From assembly GCF_001612665.1 (NCBI RefSeq), contig NZ_BDAX01000039.1, forward strand, positions 1 to 64,000: DNA of 64,000 bases, given 5' to 3'. Position numbers and translations under genes: made by a program. This document shows positions 51,023-61,059 of the stretch, piece after piece. The notes beneath the pieces were generated by a model. The model searched no databases and had not been told where the DNA came from. It worked only from the letters and a program-made list of their open reading frames with translations. How positions within the stretch are numbered: the first letter of the stretch is position 1; each line of letters opens with the position of its first letter. Origin of the DNA: Nocardia alba NBRC 108234 (GTDB lineage: Bacteria > Actinomycetota > Actinomycetes > Mycobacteriales > Mycobacteriaceae).

Positions 51023-51838
51023 ATGACACCGCGCACCGACGAACGAGCGGGCACCACCGCGCCGAGTACCCTGGCGGTTCGCGTGATCCCGTGCCTCGAT
51101 GTCGACGCGGGCCGCGTGGTCAAGGGCGTCAACTTCCAGAACCTGCGCGATGCGGGTGATCCGGTGGAACTGGCCGCGACCTACGACGCCCAGGGCGCCG
51201 ACGAACTGACCTTCCTCGACGTCACCGCCTCCACCGGCGACCGGGGCACCATGCTCGACGTGGTGACCCGCACCGCCGAACAGATCTTCATCCCGCTCAC
51301 CGTCGGCGGCGGGGTACGCACGGTCGAAGACGTCGACCGGCTGCTGCGCGCGGGCGCGGACAAGGTGTCGGTGAACACCGCCGCCATCGCGCGCCCCGAG
51401 GTGCTGTTCGAGATGTCGCAGCGCTTCGGCGCGCAGTGCATCGTGCTCTCGGTCGACGCCCGCACCGTGCCCGACGGGCAGCCCGACACCCCGTCCGGCT
51501 GGGAGGTCACCACCCACGGCGGCAAGCGCGGTACCGGCATCGACGCTGTCGAATGGGCTATCCGCGGCGCCGAACTCGGGGTGGGCGAGATCCTGCTGAA
51601 CTCGATGGACGCCGATGGCACCAAGGCCGGTTTCGACCTGACGATGATCGCCGCGGTGCGCGCCGCGGTGCGAGTACCGGTGATCGCCAGCGGCGGTGCG
51701 GGTGCGGTGGGACACTTCCCGCCCGCCGTCCACGCCGGTGCCGACGCGGTACTCGCCGCGAGCGTCTTCCACTTCGGCGACCTCACCATCGGCCAGGTGA
51801 AGGACGCGATGCGCGCGGACGGCATCACCGTCCGCTGA
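51023..51838 (+). CDS. hisF: imidazole glycerol phosphate synthase cyclase subunit
   Basis: TIM-barrel synthase (271 aa) that with HisH makes imidazole glycerol phosphate and AICAR. Catalytic Asp: RVIPCLDVDAGRVVKG near residue 20-35 and LLNSMDADGTKAGFDL near 190; PLTVGGGVRT near 88 and VIASGGAG near 220 bind phosphate. ATG at 51023 is used; an in-frame GTG at 51014 overlaps the impA stop and may be the coupled start. Confidence 0.94.
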   Translation: MTPRTDERAGTTAPSTLAVRVIPCLDVDAGRVVKGVNFQNLRDAGDPVELAATYDAQGADELTFLDVTASTGDRGTMLDVVTRTAEQIFIPLTVGGGVRTVEDVDRLLRAGADKVSVNTAAIARPEVLFEMSQRFGAQCIVLSVDARTVPDGQPDTPSGWEVTTHGGKRGTGIDAVEWAIRGAELGVGEILLNSMDADGTKAGFDLTMIAAVRAAVRVPVIASGGAGAVGHFPPAVHAGADAVLAASVFHFGDLTIGQVKDAMRADGITVR

Positions 51839-51867
51839 CCCGAACTCGGTCGCGCCCGAATTCGCAC

Positions 51868-51908
51868 CACGCTGATTCCACGGCCGCGCGGGCGATGGAA
51901 TCAGCGTG
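51868..51908. terminator. long hairpin after hisF
   Basis: Perfect 13-bp inverted repeat, CACGCTGATTCCA and TGGAATCAGCGTG, with a 15-base GC-rich loop, 29 bases after the hisF stop and 11 before the next start. A likely transcription terminator, possibly also an operator for the following gene. Confidence 0.6.
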
Positions 51909-51919
51909 CGCCGATCGCT

Positions 51920-52891
51920 ATGACAGCGGTGATCGACAGCGTTGTCACGGGGATGAGCATCGGAATCGCGTTGTCCCCGTTCAGTACCGACCCTGCCGCC
52001 AACAGTGTGGACACGGCCATCGACCAGGCGAGGGCGGCCGCCGCGGCCGGACTGAGCTCGGTGTGGTCGGGCCAGGCTTTCAACAGTGATTCGATCCTGT
52101 TGACGGCCTTGATCGGTCGGGCGGTGCCCGGGATCGAAGTGGGCACCTCGGTGGTGCCGGTGCCGGGCAGACATCCGCTGCTGGTGGCGGGCCAGGCGCA
52201 GACCGCGCAGGCGGCGACCGGCGGACGGTTCGTGCTCGGGCTGGGGCTCGGCGCCCGCTCGCTGTCCGAACGCGCGTTCGGCGGGCAGTTCGACCGGCCG
52301 GCCCTGCGGCTGCGCGAATTCCTCACCGCGCTGCGGTCGATTCTCGACACGGGTGAGGTCGACTTCCGCGGTGAGACGCTGACGGCCGCCAATCCGATGC
52401 CAACGGCGGTGGCGGGCGCCGACCCGACGGTGCCGGTCCTGGTCGCGGCCATGGGGCCGCAGGCACTGCGGGCCACCGGCGAACTGGCCGACGGCACGCT
52501 GCCCTTCCTGGTGGGCCCCGACGCGCTGGCCGAGCACATCGTCGCCCCGTTGACCGCCGCCGCGACGGCCGCGGGCAGGCCGCACCCCCGCATCGTGGCC
52601 ATGGTGCCCGGCGTCGTGACCGCCGATGTCGGCGCGGCGCGCGAGATCGCCGAGGCGAAAACCGCCTTCTACGACACGATTCCGTCGTATCAGCGCGTGG
52701 TCGCGCTGTCGGGTGCCCAGCGGGCCGCCGAACTCGTGGTGATCGGCGACGAGGAGACGGTCGCCGCCCGCGTGGCCGACTACTTCGCCGCGGGCGCCAC
52801 CGATGTGGTGTTCACCCAGACCGACCTGACCACGCCCGAGGACCAGCAGCGCACCTGGCGCCTGCTCGGCGAGCTCGCACGAGCCCGCTGA
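51920..52891 (+). CDS. LLM-class F420-dependent oxidoreductase
   Basis: Luciferase-like barrel enzyme (323 aa from 51920; 312 aa from an ATG at 51953 that begins at the conserved MSIGIALSPF strand). It resembles the mycobacterial TIGR03564-type F420-dependent group: GLSSVWSGQAF near residue 45, GTSVVPVPGRHPLLVAGQAQ near 75, RFVLGLGLGARS near 103. It interrupts the his gene order (hisF-hisI) and is not predicted to act in histidine synthesis. Substrate unknown. Confidence 0.78.
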   Translation: MTAVIDSVVTGMSIGIALSPFSTDPAANSVDTAIDQARAAAAAGLSSVWSGQAFNSDSILLTALIGRAVPGIEVGTSVVPVPGRHPLLVAGQAQTAQAATGGRFVLGLGLGARSLSERAFGGQFDRPALRLREFLTALRSILDTGEVDFRGETLTAANPMPTAVAGADPTVPVLVAAMGPQALRATGELADGTLPFLVGPDALAEHIVAPLTAAATAAGRPHPRIVAMVPGVVTADVGAAREIAEAKTAFYDTIPSYQRVVALSGAQRAAELVVIGDEETVAARVADYFAAGATDVVFTQTDLTTPEDQQRTWRLLGELARAR

Positions 52892-52898
52892 GCAGGCG

Positions 52899-54056
52899 TC
52901 ACAACCCCATCTCGGCGGCGATGACCGTGCGCAGGACCTCGCTGGTGCCGCCCACGATGCGATCTATGCGGTGGTCGGCGTAGAGGCGAGCGATGGGGGA
53001 GTCCGCGAGATAGCCGACCCCGCCGTGCAATTGGAGGCAGCGGTCGATCACCCGGCCCGCCGACTCGGTGCAGAACAGCTTCGCTGAGGCGGCGTCGGCC
53101 GGGGTCAGGTCGCCGCGATCGTGGGCGGCGAGCGCGCGATCGACGACCGCCTCGATGGCGTCGACCTCGGCGCGGCACGCGGCGAGCTCGAACTTGGTGT
53201 TCTGGAAGCTCGCCACCGAATGCGTGAACGCGGTGCGCTCGGCGGTGAAGCGTCGCGCGAAACGCAGCGCAGCCCTGGCCTGCGCGTGCGCGCCGACGGC
53301 GATGGTGAGCCGTTCCCTGGGCAGCTGGGCGGTGAGATGGTCGTCGCCGCGGTGTGGTTCACCGAGTCGATCGGTCACCGGCACCCGCACATCGGTGAAC
53401 GTGAGTTCGGCGGTGTCGGAGACCTTTCGGCCGAGCGTGTCGAGGGCGCGTCCGACCCGATAGCCGGGGGTCGCGCTGTCGACGACCAGCAGGGACAGGC
53501 CGTAGGTGGGGTCGTCGGCGCTCGGCGGCGCGGTGCGCGCGCACACGATGACCCGGTCGGCGTGCACTCCGCCGGTGACGTAGGTCTTCGAACCGTTGAG
53601 CAGGTATTCGCCGCCGTCCAGCGACAACGGCGCGGTGGTGCGCATACCCGCCGGTTCCGTGCCGGTGCCCGGCTCGGCGACCGCGAGCGCGAACATCGTT
53701 TCGCCGGTGACGAATCCGGGCAGCCAGCGCCGCCGCTGCTCGGGGGTCGCCAGGTCGTTGATCAGCGGCAGACAGCGCGACACATGAGCGCTGGAACCGC
53801 CGAAAGATACTGCCGCGCGGGCGATCTCCTCGGCGAGCACCGCCCGGTACCGGAACGAGTCGAGGCCACGACCGCCGTGTTCGACGGGCACCTCCATGCC
53901 GAGTACTCCGAGTTCGCCCAGCCGGTAATAGAATTCGCGCGGCACCAGTCCCTCGTCGTACCACTTCCCGAAACTCGGGACGACCTCGGCGTCGATGAAC
54001 GCGCGCATCGTCGCGCGGAAGGCGCGGTGCTCGGCATCGAAGACTGTTCTGCGCAT
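52899..54056 (-). CDS. acyl-CoA dehydrogenase
   Basis: FAD flavoprotein (385 aa) oxidising acyl-CoA to enoyl-CoA. Seen: FALAVAEPGTGTEPAGMRTT near residue 122-141, LNGSKTYVTGG, and LQLHGGVGYLADSPIARLYA near 345. At the MCAD catalytic position (YEGT) it reads VGGT, so the base is probably E248 in LPRERL, as in long-chain and isovaleryl-CoA dehydrogenases. ATG at 54056 follows AAGGAAAT. Being downstream of the liv operon suggests branched-chain acid catabolism, but only by proximity. Confidence 0.88.
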   Translation of the reverse strand: MRRTVFDAEHRAFRATMRAFIDAEVVPSFGKWYDEGLVPREFYYRLGELGVLGMEVPVEHGGRGLDSFRYRAVLAEEIARAAVSFGGSSAHVSRCLPLINDLATPEQRRRWLPGFVTGETMFALAVAEPGTGTEPAGMRTTAPLSLDGGEYLLNGSKTYVTGGVHADRVIVCARTAPPSADDPTYGLSLLVVDSATPGYRVGRALDTLGRKVSDTAELTFTDVRVPVTDRLGEPHRGDDHLTAQLPRERLTIAVGAHAQARAALRFARRFTAERTAFTHSVASFQNTKFELAACRAEVDAIEAVVDRALAAHDRGDLTPADAASAKLFCTESAGRVIDRCLQLHGGVGYLADSPIARLYADHRIDRIVGGTSEVLRTVIAAEMGL

Positions 54057-54089
54057 GGGGATTTCCTTACCGGCCGGCAACGGCCACGA

Positions 54090-54125
54090 GCCGGCCCGCC
54101 CGACGAGGTGGTCGGGCGGGCCGGC
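54090..54125 (-). terminator. perfect 15-bp hairpin terminator
   Basis: GCCGGCCCGCCCGAC and GTCGGGCGGGCCGGC pair perfectly around a GAGGTG loop, 18 bases after the stop of the secreted Gly-rich protein (minus strand) and 33 bases before the acyl-CoA dehydrogenase start. Confidence 0.75.
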
Positions 54126-54143
54126 GAGAACGGCGGTGGTGGT

Positions 54144-54893
54144 CTACTTCGGCGGTGTGGGAACCGCGGGGTCCTTGCAGTACGCCCCGAGATCGGCCGG
54201 GCACGGCGCGAGAATCGTCGAGAAGTACTGGTAGGCCGAGAAGACGGCCAGCGGCCCGCCGACGGTGACCAGGCCCAGCATCGTGCCGACCGCGCCGAGC
54301 GTGGCCGCGCCGAGCACACAACCGGCCACCGTGGCACCGACCCACGGCACCAGCAGCACGATCACCGGGCTGGCGATGGCCGCACCCGCGGCGCCGCCGA
54401 CCAGACAGCCGACGCCGCCGCCGACCACCGCGCCGACGATGGCCGCTACGGCGCCGCCGACGCCGAGGCGCTGGCTGAGCACGCCGAGCGCGGCTTGATC
54501 ACGCGGGGTGAAGGACTCGGCGATCTGGCGAGCGGCCGCGTCCTGGGTGATCACGTTCGTGGCCGCGGCCACCGGGGCGCCGCCCTCCCTGGACGGGGTC
54601 AGGGTCGCGGTGCCGCCGTCGATGGTGGCCGCGATCGGGAACACCTTGTCGTCCATGCGGTAGGTCAGCGGCAGCGCGGCGACCGGGGTGTCGGCGCCGG
54701 TGGTGAGCAGCAGCTGACCGTCGACGACCTGCAGTTTGCCGTCGGTGGACAGCACCGCGGAGTCACCCTGCCTGCTCACCTCGTAGCGGACCTCGGTCTG
54801 CGGTGCCGGATCGGCGGTGCCGGTCCCGGTGCTGACGCACAGCGCCAGCGCGGTCGTCATGGCCGCCGTGGCCAGAGTGGTTGACAACTTCAT
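54144..54893 (-). CDS. secreted Gly/Ala-rich hypothetical protein
   Basis: Not assigned to a named family. It has 249 aa with a Sec signal peptide (cleavage near TADPAPQ, residue ~27), a soluble strand-rich part (~30-110) and a Gly/Ala-rich hydrophobic region (~145-215: GGAVAAIVGAVVGGGVGCLV and more) like a glycine-zipper membrane hairpin. Four Cys lie in the second half. GAGGATCC precedes the ATG. Similar exported proteins are common in Nocardia, but I cannot name a role; membrane insertion is inferred from the Gly zipper. Confidence 0.65.
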   Translation of the reverse strand: MKLSTTLATAAMTTALALCVSTGTGTADPAPQTEVRYEVSRQGDSAVLSTDGKLQVVDGQLLLTTGADTPVAALPLTYRMDDKVFPIAATIDGGTATLTPSREGGAPVAAATNVITQDAAARQIAESFTPRDQAALGVLSQRLGVGGAVAAIVGAVVGGGVGCLVGGAAGAAIASPVIVLLVPWVGATVAGCVLGAATLGAVGTMLGLVTVGGPLAVFSAYQYFSTILAPCPADLGAYCKDPAVPTPPK

Positions 54894-54966
54894 ATTCGGA
54901 TCCTCATCGTTCGGATATTTCGTACTGCCGCGCGTGCTGGGCTGCGCTGCGCGACGTCTGGGGCGA

Positions 54967-56223
54967 CTACTTGCCGGTGGTGTCGATCAGGCCGCCGTCG
55001 GTGAGCGACCAGTGCTCGCCGACGAAGGTCTGGATCCCGACGGCCTGGAGTGGATAGCCGTCGTCGGCACCGGTTTTCATCGAGATGCCCGGCAGCATCA
55101 GGTCGGCGGAGACGTTGTCGAGCGAGCGCATCGCGTCACGCAGGCCCTCTCGCGTCGGGCACTTCGCCGCCTCCATGGTCTTGCGGAAGCTCTCGGCCAT
55201 CGTCCATCCGGCCATCGCGTGCTGGTTCTCCGGATCGGCGCCGGGGGCGTACTGGGTGAGCTTGGATCGGTAGGTCCGCATGCCCGCGTCGGTGGCCCAG
55301 CGCGGGTCGGCGGCGTCCTTGAGGAAGGCCGCGGTCACCGTGCCCTGGACGTTGGCCAGCCCCACCGGTCGCAGGGTGGCCATGGTGTTGGAGACCACGG
55401 CGAGCACGTGCAACGGATTCCAGTCGGCGTTGCGCACATCGGCGGCCAGTGCCTGCGAGGCGAATTTCGGCGTCGAGAAGTTCAGCAGCACATCGGCTTT
55501 GGAGTTGGCGAGGTTGCGCACCTGGGCGTCGACGGTGGGGTCGGTGACCTCGAAGCTCTGCTCGGCGATCACCTTCACCCCGCTGCCCGCGACTCCCTCG
55601 GTGAACGCCGCCAGCAGGTCCTTGCCGAAGTCGTCGTTCTGGTAGAGCACCGCCACGGTCGCGTTCGGCTTCTGCGCCTTCACGTACTGCGCGTAGGCCA
55701 GACCCTCGGTGCGGTAGCTGGGCTGCCAGCCGATGGTCCACGGGTGCTCGGTGCCCGCCCCGAATTTGTTCGCGCCGGTGGCGACGAAGACCTGGGGCAC
55801 CTTGCGCTGGTTGAGGTAGTCGGCGACTGCCGAAGACGTTGCCGTGCCGAGGGTTTGGAAGACGGCGAACACCTGGTCCTGTTCGACCAGGCGGCGGGTC
55901 TCCTCCACGGTCTTCGGCGGCTGGTAGCCGTCGTCGCGGACGATGTATTCGACCTTGCGTCCGTTGATGCCGCCCTGTTCGGCGTTGATGTAGTCGAAGT
56001 AGGCCTTGGCGCCCTTGGGGACCTCGCTGTAGGCCGAGGCCGGACCCGACAGCGGGTACGCTCCGCCGAGTTTGATGGTGCTGTCGGTGATGCCGATGGT
56101 CTGCTGGCCCTGGCAGTCGCCTTGACCGACGGAGCCGGTCTCCTCGCCACGACCACCACACGCGGTGAGGGTCGCGAGCAGCGCGGCCGTCACACCGATG
56201 GAGCGAATTGCCCTAGTGCGCAT
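54967..56223 (-). CDS. branched-chain amino acid-type ABC substrate-binding lipoprotein (LivK-like)
   Basis: Receptor (418 aa) of the Peripla_BP_6 family. Lipoprotein signal with LTAC near residue 22; TDSTIKLGGAYPLSGPASAY near 46-65; YIVRDDGYQPPKTVEETRRL near 92; AVLYQNDDFGKDLL near 191. Last gene of the liv operon; its start overlaps the LivM-type permease end by 11 bp, and an upstream ATG at 56244 would break the signal peptide. Ligands of this family range from Leu/Ile/Val to amides, urea and aromatic acids. Confidence 0.88.
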   Translation of the reverse strand: MRTRAIRSIGVTAALLATLTACGGRGEETGSVGQGDCQGQQTIGITDSTIKLGGAYPLSGPASAYSEVPKGAKAYFDYINAEQGGINGRKVEYIVRDDGYQPPKTVEETRRLVEQDQVFAVFQTLGTATSSAVADYLNQRKVPQVFVATGANKFGAGTEHPWTIGWQPSYRTEGLAYAQYVKAQKPNATVAVLYQNDDFGKDLLAAFTEGVAGSGVKVIAEQSFEVTDPTVDAQVRNLANSKADVLLNFSTPKFASQALAADVRNADWNPLHVLAVVSNTMATLRPVGLANVQGTVTAAFLKDAADPRWATDAGMRTYRSKLTQYAPGADPENQHAMAGWTMAESFRKTMEAAKCPTREGLRDAMRSLDNVSADLMLPGISMKTGADDGYPLQAVGIQTFVGEHWSLTDGGLIDTTGK

Positions 56224-57259
56224 GATTTTTCCCTTTCCGGACACGATGTCCGAGCCATTGCGTCCACTGGGTGGCCAGGCCGGCCAAACCCTTCGGCGCG
56301 AGGTACATGACCGCGATGATCAGCAGTCCGAAGATGACGCCCGGTGCGGCCTGATTGACGTCCTGGGCGAAACTGGGCACGAACATCACGAACAGTCCGC
56401 CCAGCAGCGGGCCCCAGGTGGTGCCGAGGCCGCCCACCACCAGCCCGGCCAGCAGGGTGATCGACAACGTCAGCGCGAACGAGTCGGGCGAGACGAACGC
56501 GATCACCCAGGTGTAGACCGAGCCGGCCACCCCGGCCAGCAGCGCGCTCCACGCGAAGGCGAGCGTCTTGTAGTGCGCCAGGTTCACCCCGAGCACCTCG
56601 GCGGCGATCTCGTTGTCGCGCATCGCGTGCAGCGCGCGGCCGACTCGGGAGCGCAGCATCCCGGCGACCAGTACGAAGCTCAGCACGGTGGTGGCCAGCG
56701 CCAGGAAGTACAGCCACTGGTCCTCGGCGAGGCCGGTCCACGCGGGCGGCACCGGCTTGTCGACGACCAGTCCCATCGAGCCGCCGGTCAGGCTGTCGAA
56801 CCGCTTGAGCAGGGGGACCAGGAAGATCGCGATGGCCAGGGTGACCAGTGCCAGGTACAGCCCACGCAGTCGCAGCGCCGGGACGCCGAGTGCGAAACCG
56901 AGGACGAAGGTGATGGCCGCGGCGATCGGGATGGTCGCGAAATACGGTGTGTCCCAGTGCTCCATCGCGATCGCGGCGGTATAGGCACCGACCGCGAAGA
57001 ACGCGCCGTGGCCGAGCGAGATCTGGCCGGTGTGACCGACCAGCAGGTTCAGCCCGAGCAGGGTGACCGCGTAGATCATCGCCATGGCCAGCTGGAAGGT
57101 GTGGAAGGGCGCCAGCTCGAAGGGCGCGACGCAGGCCACCAGGAGAACTGCGGCCGTCGCGATGATCGGCAGGCGCAGCGTAGTCAGCCGGCGCGGTTTC
57201 GGGTCGGGTTTCGCGACCGGCGCCGCCGTAGGCGTGGCCGCGATGTTCACTTCGCTCAT
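56213..57259 (-). CDS. livM: branched-chain amino acid-type ABC permease (LivM)
   Basis: Permease (348 aa, about nine hydrophobic segments). LivM marks: LLGLNLLVGHTGQISLGHGA near residue 67-86, LRLRGLYLALVTLAIA near 130, and RDNEIAAEVLGVNLAHYKTL near 218 (coupling loop). Pairs with LivH in the membrane. Overlaps livH by four bases. Confidence 0.88.
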   Translation of the reverse strand: MSEVNIAATPTAAPVAKPDPKPRRLTTLRLPIIATAAVLLVACVAPFELAPFHTFQLAMAMIYAVTLLGLNLLVGHTGQISLGHGAFFAVGAYTAAIAMEHWDTPYFATIPIAAAITFVLGFALGVPALRLRGLYLALVTLAIAIFLVPLLKRFDSLTGGSMGLVVDKPVPPAWTGLAEDQWLYFLALATTVLSFVLVAGMLRSRVGRALHAMRDNEIAAEVLGVNLAHYKTLAFAWSALLAGVAGSVYTWVIAFVSPDSFALTLSITLLAGLVVGGLGTTWGPLLGGLFVMFVPSFAQDVNQAAPGVIFGLLIIAVMYLAPKGLAGLATQWTQWLGHRVRKGKNHAH

Positions 57260-58130
57260 ACTCTTTCCACCGCCGCGTGTCCGAACAGACCTTGTGGGCG
57301 TAGCAGGAGCACGCCCAGGATGATCACCAGCGGCACACCGATCTTGAGTTCGGTGCCGATCGCGTCGACGTACGCGCCGGTGAGGGTTTCGGCGACGCCG
57401 ACGATCAGACCGCCCGCCACCGCGCCGCCGGGGGAGTCGAACCCGCCCAGCGTCGCCGCCGCGAAGGCGTAGATCAGGACTCCGCCCATCATGTTGGGTT
57501 CGAGGAACAGCAGCGGCGCCGACAGCACGCCCGAGACCGCCCCGACCAGCGCGGCCAGACCCCAGCCGAGCGCGAGCACGGTGCCGACCCGGATGCCGAC
57601 GAGTTTGGCCGACTGCGGGTTACACGCCACCGCCCGCATCGCGAGCCCGATCCTGGTGTAGCGGAACAGCAGATACAGCAGCGCCATGACCACACCGACG
57701 ACGAGCAGGACGCCGAGACTGCCGTAGCCCACGCTCAGACCGCCCCCACGTAAAGCGCCCTCTGGGAAGGGATTCGGGAACGACTTGGTCTGATACGACC
57801 AGATCCAGCCCGCGGCGGCGTGGATGGTGAAGAACAACCCGACGGTGACGATCACCAGGGTGATCTCGGGCGCGCCCTCGACCGGACGGATCACCACCCG
57901 TTCGATCAGCATGCCGCCGACGAAGGAGAGGGCGAGGGTCAGGATCAGCGCCGCCCAGAACGGCATGATCTGACTCAGCTGCCAGGCCAGGAACGCCGAG
58001 AACATGGCCAGCTCACCCTGGGCGAAATTGACGATCCCGGTGAATCGGTAGATGAGCACCAGCGCCAGCGCGAGACCGGCGTAGATAGCGCCCGCGGACA
58101 GGCCCTCGACGAGTTGCTGCAGGAATTCGA

Positions 58131-58134
<4 letters not shown>
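57256..58134 (-). CDS. livH: branched-chain amino acid-type ABC permease (LivH)
   Basis: Permease (292 aa). LivH marks: GLSAGAIYAGLALALVLIYR near residue 10-29, NFAQGELAMFSAFLAWQLSQ near 35, and MRAVACNPQSAKLVGIRVG near 182 (coupling loop). GTG/ATG starts overlap neighbouring stops by four bases on both sides. Confidence 0.88.
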
Positions 58135-58876
<742 letters not shown>

Positions 58877-58880
<4 letters not shown>

Positions 58881-59635
58881 GCCGAAGCTCCCAGGTAGGC
58901 GCGGATGACGGCCGGATCCTGTTGCACCGCTTCGGGTTCACCCTCGGCGATCACCTGGCCGAACTCGAGGCAGATCACCCGATCGCAGGTGCCCATCACG
59001 AAACCCATGTGGTGTTCGACGACGATCACGGTGAGCGCGAGGTCGGCTTGCAGGCCGCGCAGGCGGGCGGCGAATTCGTCCACCTCCCCGTGGCTCAGGC
59101 CGTTCACCGGTTCGTCGAGCAGCAGCAGCTGTGGCCGCACCGCCAGCGCTCTGGCGAGTTCGATGCGCTTGAGGGTGCCGAAGGGCAGACCGGCGGCGGG
59201 GTGATCGGCGACCGCGGTCAGGTCGAGGCGTTCGAGCAGTTCGTCGGCCTCGGCGCGCAGCAGCTTCTCCTCCCTGCGGACCTTCGGCAACCGCAGTCCG
59301 GCGGAGACGAAGCCCGCGCAGGCCCGGTGGTGCGCGCCGACGAGGATGTTCTCGCGCACCGAGAGGCGGGGGAACAGACCGAGGTTCTGGAAGGTGCGGG
59401 CGATGCCGAGCGCGGCCAGTGCGTCGGGTCGCACCGTGGACAGATCGGTGTCGAGGTAACGCATGGTGCCCGACGTCAGCCGGTTGCGCCGGGTCATGCA
59501 GTTGAACAGGGTGGTCTTGCCTGCGCCGTTGGGTCCGATCAGGCCGACCATCTCGCCGGCAGCGACCGTGAACCCGACGTCCTGTAAAGCGGTGATGCCG
59601 CCGAAGCGCACCGTCAGGTTGGTTATCTCGAGCAT
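58877..59635 (-). CDS. livG: branched-chain amino acid-type ABC ATPase (LivG)
   Basis: ATPase (252 aa), first gene of the operon. Walker A GPNGAGKTT near residue 38, ALGIARTFQNLGLFPRLSV near 80 (LivG-type Q loop), Walker B LLLLDEPVNGLS near 168 with Val in place of the usual Ala/Met in the signature neighbour, and the signature loop reads LPFGTLKRIELARAL, as in LivG. ATG at 59635 has a minus-strand TAGTGT seven bases upstream (leaderless). Confidence 0.9.
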
Positions 59636-59642
59636 GTGACGA

Positions 59643-59648
59643 ACACTA
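59643..59648 (-). promoter_or_regulatory. -10 hexamer of the leaderless liv operon
   Basis: TAGTGT on the minus strand lies seven bases before the livG ATG. Confidence 0.5.
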
Positions 59649-59717
59649 AGACCGCAGGTCGGAGCCCACATCGGACGTTGCGGACCAAGAACTGGCGGCG
59701 GTGCTCGTCCGCTGCGG

Positions 59718-59741
59718 ACAGTGTGACGTGGTTGACACTGT
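59718..59741. promoter_or_regulatory. candidate PucR operator in the livG/pucR divergent region
   Basis: ACAGTGT (59718-59724) and ACACTGT (59735-59741) form a perfect 7-bp inverted repeat with a 10-base spacer. A TTGACA hexamer (59732-59737) overlaps the right arm. The repeat sits between the divergent starts, a natural site for the PucR regulator. Confidence 0.45.
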
Positions 59742-59769
59742 GGGCGCATTGCCTGCACACTCCCGAAAT

Positions 59770-61059
59770 ATGTCAGCTGGATCACTTTTATCCGTTTCGA
59801 CCGAGTCCGATCAGGTGCGGGCCGAGCGTCACCGGATAGCGGGCGCCGCCTACGACCACGCCGACGAGATCGCCGACGATGTGATGGCCAAGATCCGCGC
59901 CGAGCTGCCCGGCTACGCCTGCGCGGGCCCCGGTCTGCTCGATGACGTGCACGATCAGCTCGCCAGGCTGAGCCGCACCGGGCTCGGCGCGTTGCTCGAG
60001 CACCGCCGCGTCTGCCCGTCCGACGTCGCCTATGCCCGGCAGGCGGCGGCGCGGCGGGCCCGTACCGGGCTGCCGCTGGTCGACTACATCGCCGCGTTCC
60101 GGCTCGGGCAGCGGGCCATCTGGAAATCGCTGCTCGCGCACGCGGGCGATTCCGAGGCGGGCCGCGCGGCCGTGCTGTCGCTGGCCGGTCCGCTGGCGCG
60201 CTACACCGACCTGATCAGTACCCAGGCCACCGACGCGTACCTGGAATTCCAGCAGTACGTGGCCGCCGAATCGGGGCGCGACTCGCAGGCGCTGATGGAC
60301 GCGTTGCTCGATGGGGCGCTGCCCGCGAGCGGTCCGCACCTGTCGGTGGCCACCGCGCACGGCATCGGGGCCGAACGCGCCACGCCGGTGGTCGTGGTCA
60401 CCGCGGTGGTCCTGGATCGGGGCGAGGAATCCTCCGAAAGTCTGCTCCAGGCAAGACAATCGGTGTCCGCGGCGCTGGCGCGCTGCACGGTCAACGGATT
60501 GCGGACCTTGTCGGTGGTGCGTGGATCCGAGATCGTCGCGGTGCCCGCGCTCGGTGCGGGCACCGCGGCCGACGGACTGTGTGAGCGGCTGCGCGCGATG
60601 GGGGACGAACTGGGCGCGGAGGGCATCACACTCGCCATCGGGGTGAGTACCACGGTGACCGAGGTCGCCCAGATTCCGCGCGCCTACCGGCAGGCGCAGG
60701 CCGCGCTCGAGCTCCTACCCGAAGGCGGTGGGGTGCTGGCGCTGCCACAGCTCACGCCCTTCAAATATCTGCTCCTGCGTGCCGATGACACGACCCGCCA
60801 GCTGGTCGACCCGCGCATCGGCAGCGCACTGGCCGAGGATCGGGTGCGCGGCGGAACTCTCGCCGAGACGATCCGCGCCTTCGCCGCCGCGGACATGAAT
60901 CTGCGCGAAGCCGCCGACACCCTGCACATCCACCTCAATACGGCCAAGTACCGGCTCGGCCGGATCCAGGAGCTCACCGGTCGCAACGTACGCAGCGTGA
61001 ACGACCTCGTGGAACTGCTGGTGGCCATCGAACTGGCTGCTGTTATAAACGAGGCATGA
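59770..61059 (+). CDS. PucR/CdaR-type transcriptional regulator
   Basis: Regulator (429 aa) with an N-terminal helical sensing region (~15-170), a central GGDEF-like degenerate domain (~210-310) and a C-terminal PucR helix-turn-helix (~355-420; MNLREAADTLHIHLNTAKYR followed by LGRIQELTGRNV). Such proteins commonly activate transport and catabolic genes. It is divergent from livGFHM-K and is the likely regulator of that operon. The ATG at 59770 is used; the frame opens to 59701. Its stop overlaps hisI. Confidence 0.82.
   Translation: MSAGSLLSVSTESDQVRAERHRIAGAAYDHADEIADDVMAKIRAELPGYACAGPGLLDDVHDQLARLSRTGLGALLEHRRVCPSDVAYARQAAARRARTGLPLVDYIAAFRLGQRAIWKSLLAHAGDSEAGRAAVLSLAGPLARYTDLISTQATDAYLEFQQYVAAESGRDSQALMDALLDGALPASGPHLSVATAHGIGAERATPVVVVTAVVLDRGEESSESLLQARQSVSAALARCTVNGLRTLSVVRGSEIVAVPALGAGTAADGLCERLRAMGDELGAEGITLAIGVSTTVTEVAQIPRAYRQAQAALELLPEGGGVLALPQLTPFKYLLLRADDTTRQLVDPRIGSALAEDRVRGGTLAETIRAFAAADMNLREAADTLHIHLNTAKYRLGRIQELTGRNVRSVNDLVELLVAIELAAVINEA
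61044..61049 (+). promoter_or_regulatory. possible -10 hexamer for hisI inside pucR
   Basis: TATAAA lies six bases before the hisI ATG, within the last codons of pucR; it ends in A rather than T. It would let hisI be made independently of the regulator. Confidence 0.35.
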
